DNA of 64,000 nt, taken from NCBI RefSeq assembly GCF_019443445.1, contig NZ_CP080378.1:2232001-2296000 (forward strand), in the 5' to 3' direction. The position numbers were made by a program, and so were the translations under genes. Origin of the DNA: Massilia sp. PAMC28688. Its GTDB lineage: Bacteria; Pseudomonadota; Gammaproteobacteria; Burkholderiales; Burkholderiaceae_D. This document shows, one piece after another, positions 51,942 through 60,360 of this stretch. Below the pieces are notes generated by a model. It saw only the letters and a list, made by a program, of their open reading frames with translations. It was not told the origin of the DNA and did not search any database. How positions within the stretch are numbered: the first letter of the stretch is position 1; the number at the start of each line of letters is the position of its first letter.

Positions 51942-52387
51942 AAAAGGCGGGCCCGCCCGGAACAGAGCTGGGAGGCCGCGGACCAGTTCAACCATAAGCC
52001 ATAGAAGACATCTGTGCACTGCTGATGGCTGCCATGGTTTCCGGAAACGATACAACTCTAAAGTGCCGGGGGCGGCGACGCCGGGTTCGCTGGACTCTTT
52101 CCGGACATGGCTGTCAGGGAGTCGCGCAGTTCCGGTCCAAGGTCTGCAACGGTCCTCACCGCCACCGACGCACGGATAGCGAACCGGTACTGTTGGCTCT
52201 TTTCTGCTTCAGAACTGCAGTGCGGCGTCCGCTCGCTTTAGCGTCTGGGTGTCCCGGTCGTGAACAGGGGGCGTCGGTTTGTGCCGATCCCTTTGAAGAA
52301 CCCACATGCCGCAAATTTCGCAACGACCAAGCAAATTGCTTCAATGCTGGCTCGTGAGGTAATTTTATAAAAAATCTATTTTTCCAT
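51942..52387. other. Intergenic region with no recognised feature
   Basis: About 450 bp after the ABC ATPase gene and before the TonB receptor promoter. Short frames exist, for example 52025-52357, but their composition and lack of recognisable motifs argue against coding. I see no repeat, tRNA or mobile-element end here. The last 50 bp turn AT-rich. Confidence 0.45.
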
Positions 52388-52416
52388 TTGACAACAAAAG
52401 CGGCTGTCAGTATTGT
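52388..52416 (+). promoter_or_regulatory. Putative promoter of TonB receptor operon
   Basis: TTGACA and TATTGT with a 17-bp spacer, in the most AT-rich part of the gap. Transcription would give a leader of about 180 nt that contains the large hairpin at 52550-52582. Confidence 0.6.
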
Positions 52417-52549
52417 GACGATCCTTGTCCAATCCTGCATATTGCATGTATCGCTGCGGCGCGGGGGGCGATCTCGCCATACGAAGATATGCGTGGCGTG
52501 AAGTAATTGCAGTCCTGGCCACGGGCTGCCACGCGCCCGCAGCGTCAAC

Positions 52550-52582
52550 GCGGCCGGTAAGGCTTGCTGCCTTACCGGCCGC
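52550..52582 (+). other. Perfect 13-bp hairpin just upstream of TonB receptor start
   Basis: GCGGCCGGTAAGG and CCTTACCGGCCGC form a perfect 13-bp stem around a 7-nt loop CTTGCTG. It ends 19 nt before the ATG. No T run follows, so it is not a typical terminator, and no Shine-Dalgarno sequence lies between it and the ATG. It could control ribosome access or mRNA stability. Confidence 0.8.
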
Positions 52583-52601
52583 TGATCACTACTTTCCCTT
52601 T

Positions 52602-54776
52602 ATGAGCCATCAGCTTCTATTACTCGGCCTGTTTGCTGCATGTTGCTACCCGGCCGCAGCGCAGCAGCTTGCCACCCCAACGCAGGTTGTAGTGACAGGC
52701 AGCCAGACCGATACCGAGGCTGGACGCGATTTCGTCGCTGGTAAAAAAATCATCAGCCGCAAGCGGATCCAGGAAAGCGGGCTGGACACGGTCGAGGCGC
52801 TGCTCAAGCGCGACCCTGCCGTGACCATTGGCGCCGATGGCCGTGTCGGCCTGCAAGGAATGCCCGGGTATACCCAATTTCTGGTCGATGGCGCGGCGCC
52901 ACGTGGCGGACAGAGCCTGCAGCTGGCGCTGGTCAACGTCGAGAAAATCGAAATCATCAAGTCGTCTATTGCCGAGTACGGTCCATACGGCATCGCCGGC
53001 ACCATTAATGTCATCACGCGCAAGGCGGGCCGTAAAACACAGACGGACCTGACACTCGGCGCCGGCAGCGCCGATGGCCGCCCGGCGGCGAACATCGCCC
53101 TGTCCCATAACGAGAGCGCGCATGGGTCGCCGTGGCGATGGCGTGCACAGCTGGGCGCCAGTGAAAGGCACGTGTTCGGCAAGACCGACTTGACCCAGAC
53201 TGCAGTGCTTGACGGTGCGCCAGAGCAACTGGAGTACCGCGGCTCGACGCGTGGACGAAACCGCCAGCGCAATATCGATGCCAGTGTCGATGTGAATTGG
53301 CAGGTAAGTCAGGCGCATTCGCTCAACGTGGCGCCGGCCATCGGCAGGTTTAGTGTTCGGGGTCGCAGCGACGAAGAGCGGCGCTGGGCAGCAGGTGGCT
53401 TGCTGGAAGTGTCAGCGCACGACCGTTCCAGCCTGACCATGTTGACACTGCCCATAAAGTGGCTTTTCCGCCCGTCCAAAAAAAGCCAGCTCGAGATTAA
53501 TCTGAACAGCACGCACATGCGCGCCAGCTCTGTGATCAGTCGGCTTGATGCGATTGATGGCGGGCCTGATGTTGCCCGTTGGCGCACGCAAGAAAATGAC
53601 TTCGATAGCGGCTTGCTCAGCATTGTCTACAAGGCCTCGCTGGCAGGCGGCCACAGCATCAAGCTGGGCGCAAGCTACAAGCGCGGAAACGAACGCAACG
53701 ATTTCGATTACTTGATTAATGGCCGGCCCGACGTCGCCTTTGGCGCTTTAGGTGCGGTCAGGACCGGCCGAACGGAGCAGGCCCGCCTGTATGCACAGGA
53801 CGACTGGCGCTTTAGCGACGCCACCGCGCTCAACCTGGGGGTCAGCGGCGAAGATAGCGGCCTGCGCATCGCTGAGGGTGGCTACAGCAGCGACCCGCGT
53901 TATCGCCTGTGGTCGCCCTCGGCCCATCTGTCGCACAAGATCGGGGGCGATGACAACCGCCAGGTGCGCCTGAGCGTGGCCCGCACCTATCGCGCACCAG
54001 GCACTGCTGACCTGTCCCTGCGCCCAGTGATTAATCCGCTTGCGCCGTGTAGCGTTGCGGGAGTGTGTAGCGCCAACACCGTTGACACGGCGGACACGGC
54101 TGGTAATCCATGGCTGTTGCCGGAGCGTTCGCTCGGCATCAATCTGTCATATGAACGGGGCCTGGGTCCAGATAGCCAGCTGACCTTGGAGGTGTTCGCA
54201 CGCCGGATCGACCGCAAGACTGGTATCCAGATTGGCGTCGAAGATGTGCCATGGTCGAGCCTTCCACGCTATGTGGTGCGCCCGGTGAACCTCGGCGACG
54301 CGCAAGCTGAAGGAATCAGCTTGGAGATGGATCTGGCATTACGCGATTTTTTTGACGGCATGTATCCGGCCACCACGCTGCGTACGGGACTGGGCGTGGC
54401 GCGCTCGCGCATCTCGAACTTGCCGGGACCGGACGATCGCCTAGACAGCCAATCGCCATGGAACGCGAAACTGGGCATCAGCCATGTGATGAGCGGCATG
54501 CCGGTGAAATTGAATGTCGATGCCAGCTGGACGCCGGGCGTCTGGGTCAGGTCCAACCCCACACAGCGGGTGTTCCAGTCACGCCGCTTCGATCTCGACG
54601 CCGGCGCCATCTGGACCATCAATGGCGACCAGCGCCTGACGCTAAATCTCAGTAACCTGGCGCCGCGGACGGCACGCCAGATCGACGAGTACGTACTCGG
54701 GCGGCAGCTGATCCGCACCGACACCGGGTCCCGCAAATTCTCATCCTTGTCGATCAGCCTTGAAACAAAACTGTAG
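52602..54776 (+). CDS. TonB-dependent outer-membrane receptor
   Basis: The 724-residue protein has a signal peptide (about 1-21, AAA-Q). The plug domain spans about 28-160 with VVVTGSQTDTEAGRDF, a region similar to a TonB box (QVVVTG), LLKRDPAVTIGADGRVGLQGMPGYTQFLVDGA and YGPYGIAGTINVITRKAG. A barrel of 22 strands follows, ending in the aromatic-free SISLETKL. The ligand is unknown; the family imports siderophores, vitamins and metal complexes. The start at 52602 gives a signal peptide; the frame is open further upstream but would translate through the hairpin. It is the first gene of a unit with the glutaredoxin and peptide genes. Confidence 0.9.
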   Translation: MSHQLLLLGLFAACCYPAAAQQLATPTQVVVTGSQTDTEAGRDFVAGKKIISRKRIQESGLDTVEALLKRDPAVTIGADGRVGLQGMPGYTQFLVDGAAPRGGQSLQLALVNVEKIEIIKSSIAEYGPYGIAGTINVITRKAGRKTQTDLTLGAGSADGRPAANIALSHNESAHGSPWRWRAQLGASERHVFGKTDLTQTAVLDGAPEQLEYRGSTRGRNRQRNIDASVDVNWQVSQAHSLNVAPAIGRFSVRGRSDEERRWAAGGLLEVSAHDRSSLTMLTLPIKWLFRPSKKSQLEINLNSTHMRASSVISRLDAIDGGPDVARWRTQENDFDSGLLSIVYKASLAGGHSIKLGASYKRGNERNDFDYLINGRPDVAFGALGAVRTGRTEQARLYAQDDWRFSDATALNLGVSGEDSGLRIAEGGYSSDPRYRLWSPSAHLSHKIGGDDNRQVRLSVARTYRAPGTADLSLRPVINPLAPCSVAGVCSANTVDTADTAGNPWLLPERSLGINLSYERGLGPDSQLTLEVFARRIDRKTGIQIGVEDVPWSSLPRYVVRPVNLGDAQAEGISLEMDLALRDFFDGMYPATTLRTGLGVARSRISNLPGPDDRLDSQSPWNAKLGISHVMSGMPVKLNVDASWTPGVWVRSNPTQRVFQSRRFDLDAGAIWTINGDQRLTLNLSNLAPRTARQIDEYVLGRQLIRTDTGSRKFSSLSISLETKL

Positions 54777-54804
54777 TCTCGCGGCTTCCTTGGAAAGAAA
54801 GTTC

Positions 54805-55200
54805 ATGAACACTCGGATGAAAAATTTTGCCTTCAACGTTGTCCTGATGGCAGTGACGATTGCGGTGGCGATTGCCGTCGGCAGCCAGCTGCCCGGCCTT
54901 TATAGCAAGTGGCAAGGCCCGTCCCGCAGTGGCGACTTTTCTGCGCACGTGGACAAGCTGCCGCAGCGAGTCACCTTGTACGGTACGACGACCTGTCAGT
55001 ACTGCCAGACAGCGCGCGACTATCTTAAACAGGCAGGCATTCCGTTCAACGACCAGGTCATCGACACCTCGCCTTCGGCCAGTACCATGTTTGAGCAGTT
55101 GAGCGAAACTTCGGTGCCAGTGCTGGTCGTGCGCGACAAGCTGATTGTGGGATTTAATGCTACCGAGTACCATCGGTTCCTGAAGGCGGCAGCCCGATAA
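54805..55200 (+). CDS. Membrane-anchored glutaredoxin
   Basis: The 131-residue protein has one N-terminal membrane segment (about 9-27) and then a glutaredoxin fold: VTLYGTTTCQYCQTARDYL with the redox pair Cys64-Cys67, cis-Pro105 in SVPVLVV and the C-terminal helix. The topology should place the thiol domain in the periplasm. The CQYC sequence differs from the CPYC of classical glutaredoxin. It starts 28 bp after the receptor and is followed 42 bp later by a cysteine-rich peptide gene, so thiol-disulphide chemistry on that peptide or on the receptor is a reasonable inference. Confidence 0.85.
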   Translation: MNTRMKNFAFNVVLMAVTIAVAIAVGSQLPGLYSKWQGPSRSGDFSAHVDKLPQRVTLYGTTTCQYCQTARDYLKQAGIPFNDQVIDTSPSASTMFEQLSETSVPVLVVRDKLIVGFNATEYHRFLKAAAR

Positions 55201-55242
55201 TTGCCCGATTTTCCCGTCCAACATTTAAGAAGAAGCTTGCAA

Positions 55243-55422
55243 ATGAAAAAATTCCTCGCTGTATTCCTGGCCATTGCCACCGCGGCTGCCTTCACCGCTT
55301 CCGCCGCTGAACAGAAGACCGATTTCAAACGTTGCTACAAGATCTGCATGAAGAAGATCGATGACAAAGAAAAGTGCGAATATATCTGCGATGACGCCAA
55401 CGGCAACAGTCCTCCGCCCTGA
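55243..55422 (+). CDS. Small secreted CX3C-X9-CX3C peptide
   Basis: The 59-residue protein has a typical signal peptide (1-22, hydrophobic core FLAVFLAIATAAAF, ASAA before the cut). Its mature part of about 37 residues contains four cysteines, Cys31, Cys35, Cys45 and Cys49, in the strict spacing CX3C-X9-CX3C (CYKIC and CEYIC), flanked by charged residues and ending NSPPP. Two CX3C helices facing each other could form two disulphides or bind metal. I do not recognise a named family. It follows the glutaredoxin gene by 42 bp. AAGAAG lies 9 nt before the ATG. Confidence 0.75.
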   Translation: MKKFLAVFLAIATAAAFTASAAEQKTDFKRCYKICMKKIDDKEKCEYICDDANGNSPPP

Positions 55423-55532
55423 TTCCTGGAAAAACAGTTGCCAGTGGCAACTGGAGCAACATCGGCCCTGCCCGCTGGAGGCCGGGCCGGGTGAACGGGT
55501 AAAATAGTGGCATTCGCTATCTGAAAGCCGCC

Positions 55533-56582
55533 ATGTCCACGCCTGAATCCCCGAATAGCCTCACCATCACCCGCCCCGACGACTGGCATCTGCACCTGCG
55601 CGACGGCGCGGCGCTGGCCAGCGTGCTGCCGCATACGGCGCGCCAGTTCGCGCGCGCCATCGTCATGCCCAACCTGAAGCCGCCCGTGACCACCACCGCC
55701 ATGGCCCAGGCTTACCGCGAGCGCATCCTGGCCGCGCTGCCGGCCGGGATGAGGTTCGAGCCACTCATGACGCTGTACCTGACCGACAACACCGATCCCG
55801 ATGAGATCCGGCGCGCCGCCGACAGCGGTTTTGTCCACGCCGTCAAGCTGTACCCGGCCGGCGCCACCACCAATTCCGACGCCGGCGTCACCGACCTGGC
55901 GCGCTGCTACAAGACGCTCGAAGTGATGCAGGAACTGGGCATGCCCTTCCTGGTCCACGGCGAAGTGACGGACCAGGACATTGACCTGTTCGACCGCGAG
56001 GCCGTGTTCATCGAACGCGTGCTGCGTCCCCTGCGCAGCGCCATGCCGGCCCTGAAGATCGTGTTCGAGCACATCACCACCAAGGACGCGGCCCAGTACG
56101 TGGCCGAAGCGGACGGCCCCATCGCCGCCACCATCACCGCCCACCACCTGCTCTACAACCGCAACGAGATCTTCAAGGGCGGCATCCGGCCCCACTACTA
56201 CTGCCTGCCGGTCCTCAAGCGCGAAGAGCACCGCCTGGCATTGATGACGGCGGCCATCAGCGGCGACGAGCGTTTTTTCCTGGGCACCGATTCGGCGCCG
56301 CACGCCATCGGCGCCAAGGAAACGGCTTGTGGCTGCGCCGGCTGCTACACCGCCCTGCACGCCATGGAGCTCTATACCGAAGCCTTTGACCGCGCCGGCG
56401 CGCTCGACAAGCTCGAAGCGTTTGCCAGCTTTTATGGTCCGGACTTCTACGAACTGCCCCGCAACAGCGGCACCATCACGCTGCAGCGCGAAACCTGGAC
56501 CCTGCCGCAGACGGTGCCGCTGGGCGAGGCCGCGCTGGTGCCGCTGAACGCGGGGGAGCCGCTCCACTGGAAGATGCTGTAA
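55533..56582 (+). CDS. pyrC: Dihydroorotase (class II)
   Basis: The 349-residue enzyme matches the E. coli PyrC length (348). It has [10 protein letters not shown] (His19, His21 metal ligands), the Lys to be carboxylated in [16 protein letters not shown], ligand His in LVHGEVTD and FEHITTKDA, and the catalytic Asp in FLGTDSAPH. It catalyses the reversible cyclisation of carbamoyl aspartate in pyrimidine synthesis. It is followed 5 bp later by a DUF3025 gene and probably leads an operon with it. Confidence 0.97.
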   Translation: MSTPESPNSLTITRPDDWHLHLRDGAALASVLPHTARQFARAIVMPNLKPPVTTTAMAQAYRERILAALPAGMRFEPLMTLYLTDNTDPDEIRRAADSGFVHAVKLYPAGATTNSDAGVTDLARCYKTLEVMQELGMPFLVHGEVTDQDIDLFDREAVFIERVLRPLRSAMPALKIVFEHITTKDAAQYVAEADGPIAATITAHHLLYNRNEIFKGGIRPHYYCLPVLKREEHRLALMTAAISGDERFFLGTDSAPHAIGAKETACGCAGCYTALHAMELYTEAFDRAGALDKLEAFASFYGPDFYELPRNSGTITLQRETWTLPQTVPLGEAALVPLNAGEPLHWKML

Positions 56583-56587
56583 AGCCG

Positions 56588-57385
56588 ATGTTCCCCGCGA
56601 TTGACTGGTCGCGCCGCTGGTACGACAGCGTCCGGCCCGCGTTCGGACGGCTGGACCCGGACGCGCCGAGCCTGGCGGACGCGCTCACCCGCGCTGCCGC
56701 GGCGCTGGCGCTGGTGAACCACCGGGGCTTGCCTATCCGCTTCGTGCCCCAGGCTGCGCTGCCGCAAGGGCGCGCCTACGAGGAATACATCGGCGCCACT
56801 GGTTGCGTGCCCACGCGCGAAAACCTGCACGATTTTTTCAACGGCCTCGTATGGCTGACCTTCCCGCGCATCAAGCAGCAGTTAAATGCCTTGCAGGCGG
56901 CCCAGATTGCGCTGGCAGGCGTGGGCAAGTCGCGCGGCGCGGCGCGCGACGGCGCTACCATCTTTGACGAAAACTGCGCCCTGCTGGTGGTGCGCGACGG
57001 CGAAGAGGGCGCGCAGCTGGTGCAGGCGCTGCGCGACCACCGCTGGCACGACGCCCTGTTCGAGCGGCGCCGCCTGTTCGACAGTGACCACCCCGGCGCC
57101 CAGGTTTGGCTGTTTGGTCACGCCCTCATGGAAAAGCTGGTGGCCCCCCGCAAGGGCATTACCGCACACGTGCGCGTGCTGCAGGCCGGCGCCGACTACT
57201 TTACACTGGCACCCGGGGCGCAGCGCGCCTGGCTCGATCAGTACGTGGCGGCCCAGCTTGCCACTGAAAGCCTCAGTACGGCAAGCTTCACGCCGCTCCA
57301 GGTGCTCGGCGTGCCGGGCTGGTGGGAAGGGCAGGATGCCGCTTTTTATGCCGACACGACCGTGTTCCGCCCCAAACGACAATAG
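56588..57385 (+). CDS. DUF3025-family protein
   Basis: The 265-residue protein has the family's core TRENLHDFFNGLVWLTFPRIKQQLN and the DENCALLVV and HALMEKLVAPRKGITAHV stretches. The family is widespread in betaproteobacteria but lacks a known activity. It starts 5 bp after pyrC and is likely co-expressed with it, which does not by itself imply a pyrimidine role. Confidence 0.85.
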   Translation: MFPAIDWSRRWYDSVRPAFGRLDPDAPSLADALTRAAAALALVNHRGLPIRFVPQAALPQGRAYEEYIGATGCVPTRENLHDFFNGLVWLTFPRIKQQLNALQAAQIALAGVGKSRGAARDGATIFDENCALLVVRDGEEGAQLVQALRDHRWHDALFERRRLFDSDHPGAQVWLFGHALMEKLVAPRKGITAHVRVLQAGADYFTLAPGAQRAWLDQYVAAQLATESLSTASFTPLQVLGVPGWWEGQDAAFYADTTVFRPKRQ

Positions 57386-57395
57386 GGGGGGGCAT

Positions 57396-58376
57396 ATGGA
57401 ACAGATCATCCGCTGGGGCATCATCGGCACGGGCAAGATTGCGCGCGCCTTTGCCACGGCACTCAAGGAAACGCCGCAAGCCATGCTGGCTGGCGTCGGC
57501 TCGCGCAACCTGGACAGCGCCCAGGCCTTTTGCGCCGAATTCGGTGGCGCGGCCTACGCGTCCTACGAAGCGTTGGCAGCGGCCGGCGATATTGACATCA
57601 TCTATATCGCCACCCCGCATCCCCTGCACGCAGAAAACGCCATGCTGGTGCTCAGCCACGGCAAGGCGGTGCTGTGTGAGAAGCCCTTCACCATGAATAG
57701 GCGCGAAGCCGAGCAGGTGGTGGCGCTGGCCCGCGCCAGGAAGCTGTTCCTGATGGAGGCGATGTGGACACGCTTTACGCCCGCCCTGGCTGCCGTCAGG
57801 CAAGCCATTGCCGACGGCGAAATCGGCGCCGTGCGCCAGCTGCATGTCGATTTCGGTTTTGCCGCCACCACCGATCCTCTGCATCGCCTCAACAATCGCG
57901 CGCTGGGCGGCGGCGCCTTGCTGGACCTGGGCATTTATCCCCTTTCGATCGCATCGGCCCTGCTGGGCCCCATCAAGTCGGTGGTGGCCCAGGCCGACCT
58001 GGGGCCAACCGGCGTCGACCTGCAAACGGCTTTCTTGCTGCGCCATGACAGCGGCGCCATGGCTGTGTGCAGCTGCTCGCTGGTGGCCCGCACGCCGGCC
58101 GAACTGACCGTCTCGGGCGAGCTGGGGCACGTGCGGATGAATACCATGTTCCACCGCGCCACCTCGATCACTATCAGCACCGACAGGGGCGCCCGCACCA
58201 TCCCCACGCCCTACCTGGGCAACGGCTATGTGTACGAGGCGGTTGAAGCGGGCCGCTGCCTGCGTGCGGGGCTGCTGGAAAGCCCCGCCATGCCGCAGGG
58301 GGAAACGCTGGCGCTGATGGGGGTAATGGACGAGATCCGCAGGCAGATCGGGTTACACTACCGGTCCGATGACTGA
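57396..58376 (+). CDS. Gfo/Idh/MocA-family oxidoreductase
   Basis: The 326-residue protein begins with the dinucleotide motif RWGIIGTGKIARAFATAL, then YIATPHPLHAENAMLVLSHGKAVLCEKPFTMNRREAE, with the catalytic-type Lys in EKPF, and the second half has a GGGALLDLGIYPLSIA motif. Members oxidise or reduce sugars and diols with NAD(P). ATG 57396 follows a run of eight G, an unusually strong ribosome-binding site. It lies 10 bp after the DUF3025 gene. Confidence 0.88.
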   Translation: MEQIIRWGIIGTGKIARAFATALKETPQAMLAGVGSRNLDSAQAFCAEFGGAAYASYEALAAAGDIDIIYIATPHPLHAENAMLVLSHGKAVLCEKPFTMNRREAEQVVALARARKLFLMEAMWTRFTPALAAVRQAIADGEIGAVRQLHVDFGFAATTDPLHRLNNRALGGGALLDLGIYPLSIASALLGPIKSVVAQADLGPTGVDLQTAFLLRHDSGAMAVCSCSLVARTPAELTVSGELGHVRMNTMFHRATSITISTDRGARTIPTPYLGNGYVYEAVEAGRCLRAGLLESPAMPQGETLALMGVMDEIRRQIGLHYRSDD

Positions 58377-58495
58377 TAGTTGGTTAAGTGTCAAATTATG
58401 TTGCTAAGTGTGCAGTGAATTTCCCCGCGAGATGCTACACTCGCCGACGGAATTTATCGCCCCGCCTCCGCGCCGATTCCTTTGAAAAGAATAAG

Positions 58496-58915
58496 ATGAC
58501 AGTGACTACCGAAGATCGCAAACAAATGATCTCCCGCCTCCTTACGGGAAAGCCGGGTAGGCAGGACGACGCGGTTGCCTTGTCGGAGCAGGTGTTGTGG
58601 CTGTGGGAACGCATTGCCTTCCACCTCACGCCCCTGATCGGGGTGACCGGCTTTCAGACCCTGTACGCACGCGCCGTGCATGTGGCATCTCCACAATGTC
58701 CCGGCATGACGGCCAGTGCGCCGGGGCAGGCGATCGATACCTTGTTCCGTACCCTCAAGCAGGATCTGTGCGCGCTCGACCATTGCGGCGCCGAGCGCTG
58801 CGCCAATATTTTGCTCAACACTTTTACCGACTTGGTCGAATCAATGATCGGAGAAGCGTTGATGGAACAAATCTTACGGTCGGCCTGGGTTGGACAACCA
58901 CACGGAAATATCTAG
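58496..58915 (+). CDS. Small protein of unknown function upstream of kaiC-like gene
   Basis: The 139-residue, mostly helical protein (LTGKPGRQDDAVALSEQVLWLWERIAFHLTPLIG, TLFRTLKQDLCALDHCG) ends only 8 bp before the kaiC-like start. It contains no recognisable domain, no thioredoxin-like KaiB fold and no signal peptide. The fixed position ahead of the KaiC-like ATPase suggests it is a partner. Start 58496 is chosen; a longer frame begins at 58388 but lacks conservation-type composition. Confidence 0.6.
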   Translation: MTVTTEDRKQMISRLLTGKPGRQDDAVALSEQVLWLWERIAFHLTPLIGVTGFQTLYARAVHVASPQCPGMTASAPGQAIDTLFRTLKQDLCALDHCGAERCANILLNTFTDLVESMIGEALMEQILRSAWVGQPHGNI

Positions 58916-58923
58916 GAATGACG

Positions 58924-60330
58924 ATGTCGAACAAGGTTAACCTCCACTTGATGCCTACGGGCGTACCCGGCCTCGATACCTTGCTGACGGGCGGGATCGC
59001 ACGCTACTCCTTTGTGGTGCTGACCGGCGCGCCCGGCAGCGGCAAGACCACGCTGGCCCATCAGATCATGTTCAACCTGGCCAGCGAACAGCGCAAGGCC
59101 CTGTTTTTCACCATCCTTGGCGAGCCGCCCCTCAAAATGCTGCGCTTTCAGCAGCAATATGCGTTTTTCGACGCGGCCCGGGTCGGCCCGGCCATCAAGT
59201 ATGTCAACCTGGCTGACGACCTGCAAAAGTCAGGCTTTGCCGGCGTGCTGCAGCGCATCCTGGCCGAAGTGCAGAACTTCCAGCCGGAACTGATCTTCGT
59301 CGATTCCTTCAAATCCGTGGTGCAGGCAACTGATGAGTCATCGGAAAGCATGGCCAGCCTCCAGTATTTTGTGCAGCAGCTCGGTGTGCAGCTGTCGACC
59401 TGGCAGGCGACCACCTTCCTCATCGGTGAGTACGCCGACAGCACCCAGGAAGAAAATCCCATCTTTACCGTGGCCGACGGCGTCATCCACCTGTGCCAGC
59501 ACCTCGATGAAAATGCCGTGGTGCGCAAGGTGCGCGTGGTCAAAATGCGCGGCACCCCGCACATGCCCGGTCTGCATAGCTTCCGCATTACCGATGCCGG
59601 CTTGCACGTGTATCCCCGTTTGCTGTCGGGCGGCATCCTGCCGGACGTCAAGCCGGGGGTACGGGTGGGCAACCGGCGCGTCTCCACCGGCAGCCTGGAA
59701 CTCGATGGCATGCTCGGTGGCGGCATCCCGGTGGGGTTTTCCGCCGTCGTTACCGGGCCTTCCGGGGCCGGCAAGACGGTCCTGGCCACCTCGTTCCTGA
59801 AAGCAGGCGCCGAGGCGGGCGAGCATGGCATCATCGCCTCGTATGAGAGCGCCTATCTCGACGCCTCCAACACGCCGCTGCAGGGCTTGATCCAAAGCGG
59901 CAAGGTGACCGATGTGCGGCCGCACCGGCTCGATTTGTCGATCGAAGAAGTGGTGACCGACCTGGCCGAAGCGGTCGACCGCACGGGCGCGACGCGCCTG
60001 GTGATCGATTCGCTCTCGGCGCTGGAACTGGTGCTTGCCCCCCAGTTCCGCCATAATTTCCAGGAATCCCTGTTCCGCATGCTATCGAGCCTGCACGCGC
60101 GCGGGGTCACCGTCCTCATGGTGCGCAACCTGACCGAAGCCCAAGGGCAGATGTTTTCACCCAGTTCCTATATCGTCGATTGCATCATTTCCATGCGCTA
60201 CGTCGAACTGAAGAATAAGCTCATCAAGATCATTTCGGTACCCAAGCTGCGCGGCAGCACGCACAGCAACGAGGTGCTCACCTTTGAAACCTTTGCCGAC
60301 CATATCCGGATAGCCGGTCCGCTCGACTAA
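58924..60330 (+). CDS. KaiC-like double RecA ATPase
   Basis: The 468-residue protein has two RecA-type domains with Walker A GAPGSGKT (35-42) and GPSGAGKT (278-285), and Walker B LIFVD (122-127 region) and LVIDS. The tandem glutamates that serve in KaiC ATPase catalysis are reduced to single residues: LGEPP at 67 and SYES at 308. At the place of the KaiC phosphorylation Ser-Thr pair the sequence reads SYIVD, so the Thr equivalent is Tyr. It can bind nucleotide, but a cyanobacterial clock function is unlikely. It probably acts as a signalling ATPase with the hybrid kinase encoded 30 bp downstream. AGGA precedes the ATG at 58924; an ATG at 58918 is the alternative. Confidence 0.87.
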   Translation: MSNKVNLHLMPTGVPGLDTLLTGGIARYSFVVLTGAPGSGKTTLAHQIMFNLASEQRKALFFTILGEPPLKMLRFQQQYAFFDAARVGPAIKYVNLADDLQKSGFAGVLQRILAEVQNFQPELIFVDSFKSVVQATDESSESMASLQYFVQQLGVQLSTWQATTFLIGEYADSTQEENPIFTVADGVIHLCQHLDENAVVRKVRVVKMRGTPHMPGLHSFRITDAGLHVYPRLLSGGILPDVKPGVRVGNRRVSTGSLELDGMLGGGIPVGFSAVVTGPSGAGKTVLATSFLKAGAEAGEHGIIASYESAYLDASNTPLQGLIQSGKVTDVRPHRLDLSIEEVVTDLAEAVDRTGATRLVIDSLSALELVLAPQFRHNFQESLFRMLSSLHARGVTVLMVRNLTEAQGQMFSPSSYIVDCIISMRYVELKNKLIKIISVPKLRGSTHSNEVLTFETFADHIRIAGPLD

Positions 60331-60360
60331 TCAATCATAATTTTCCGGATCGGAATTGCC

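Noticed and set aside
52025..52357. Possible small gene before the TonB receptor
   Set aside because: No ribosome-binding site, motif or coherent composition; the reading frame seems accidental.
58924..60330. A genuine circadian clock protein
   Set aside because: No KaiB or KaiA is nearby, and the catalytic and phosphorylation residues seem altered.
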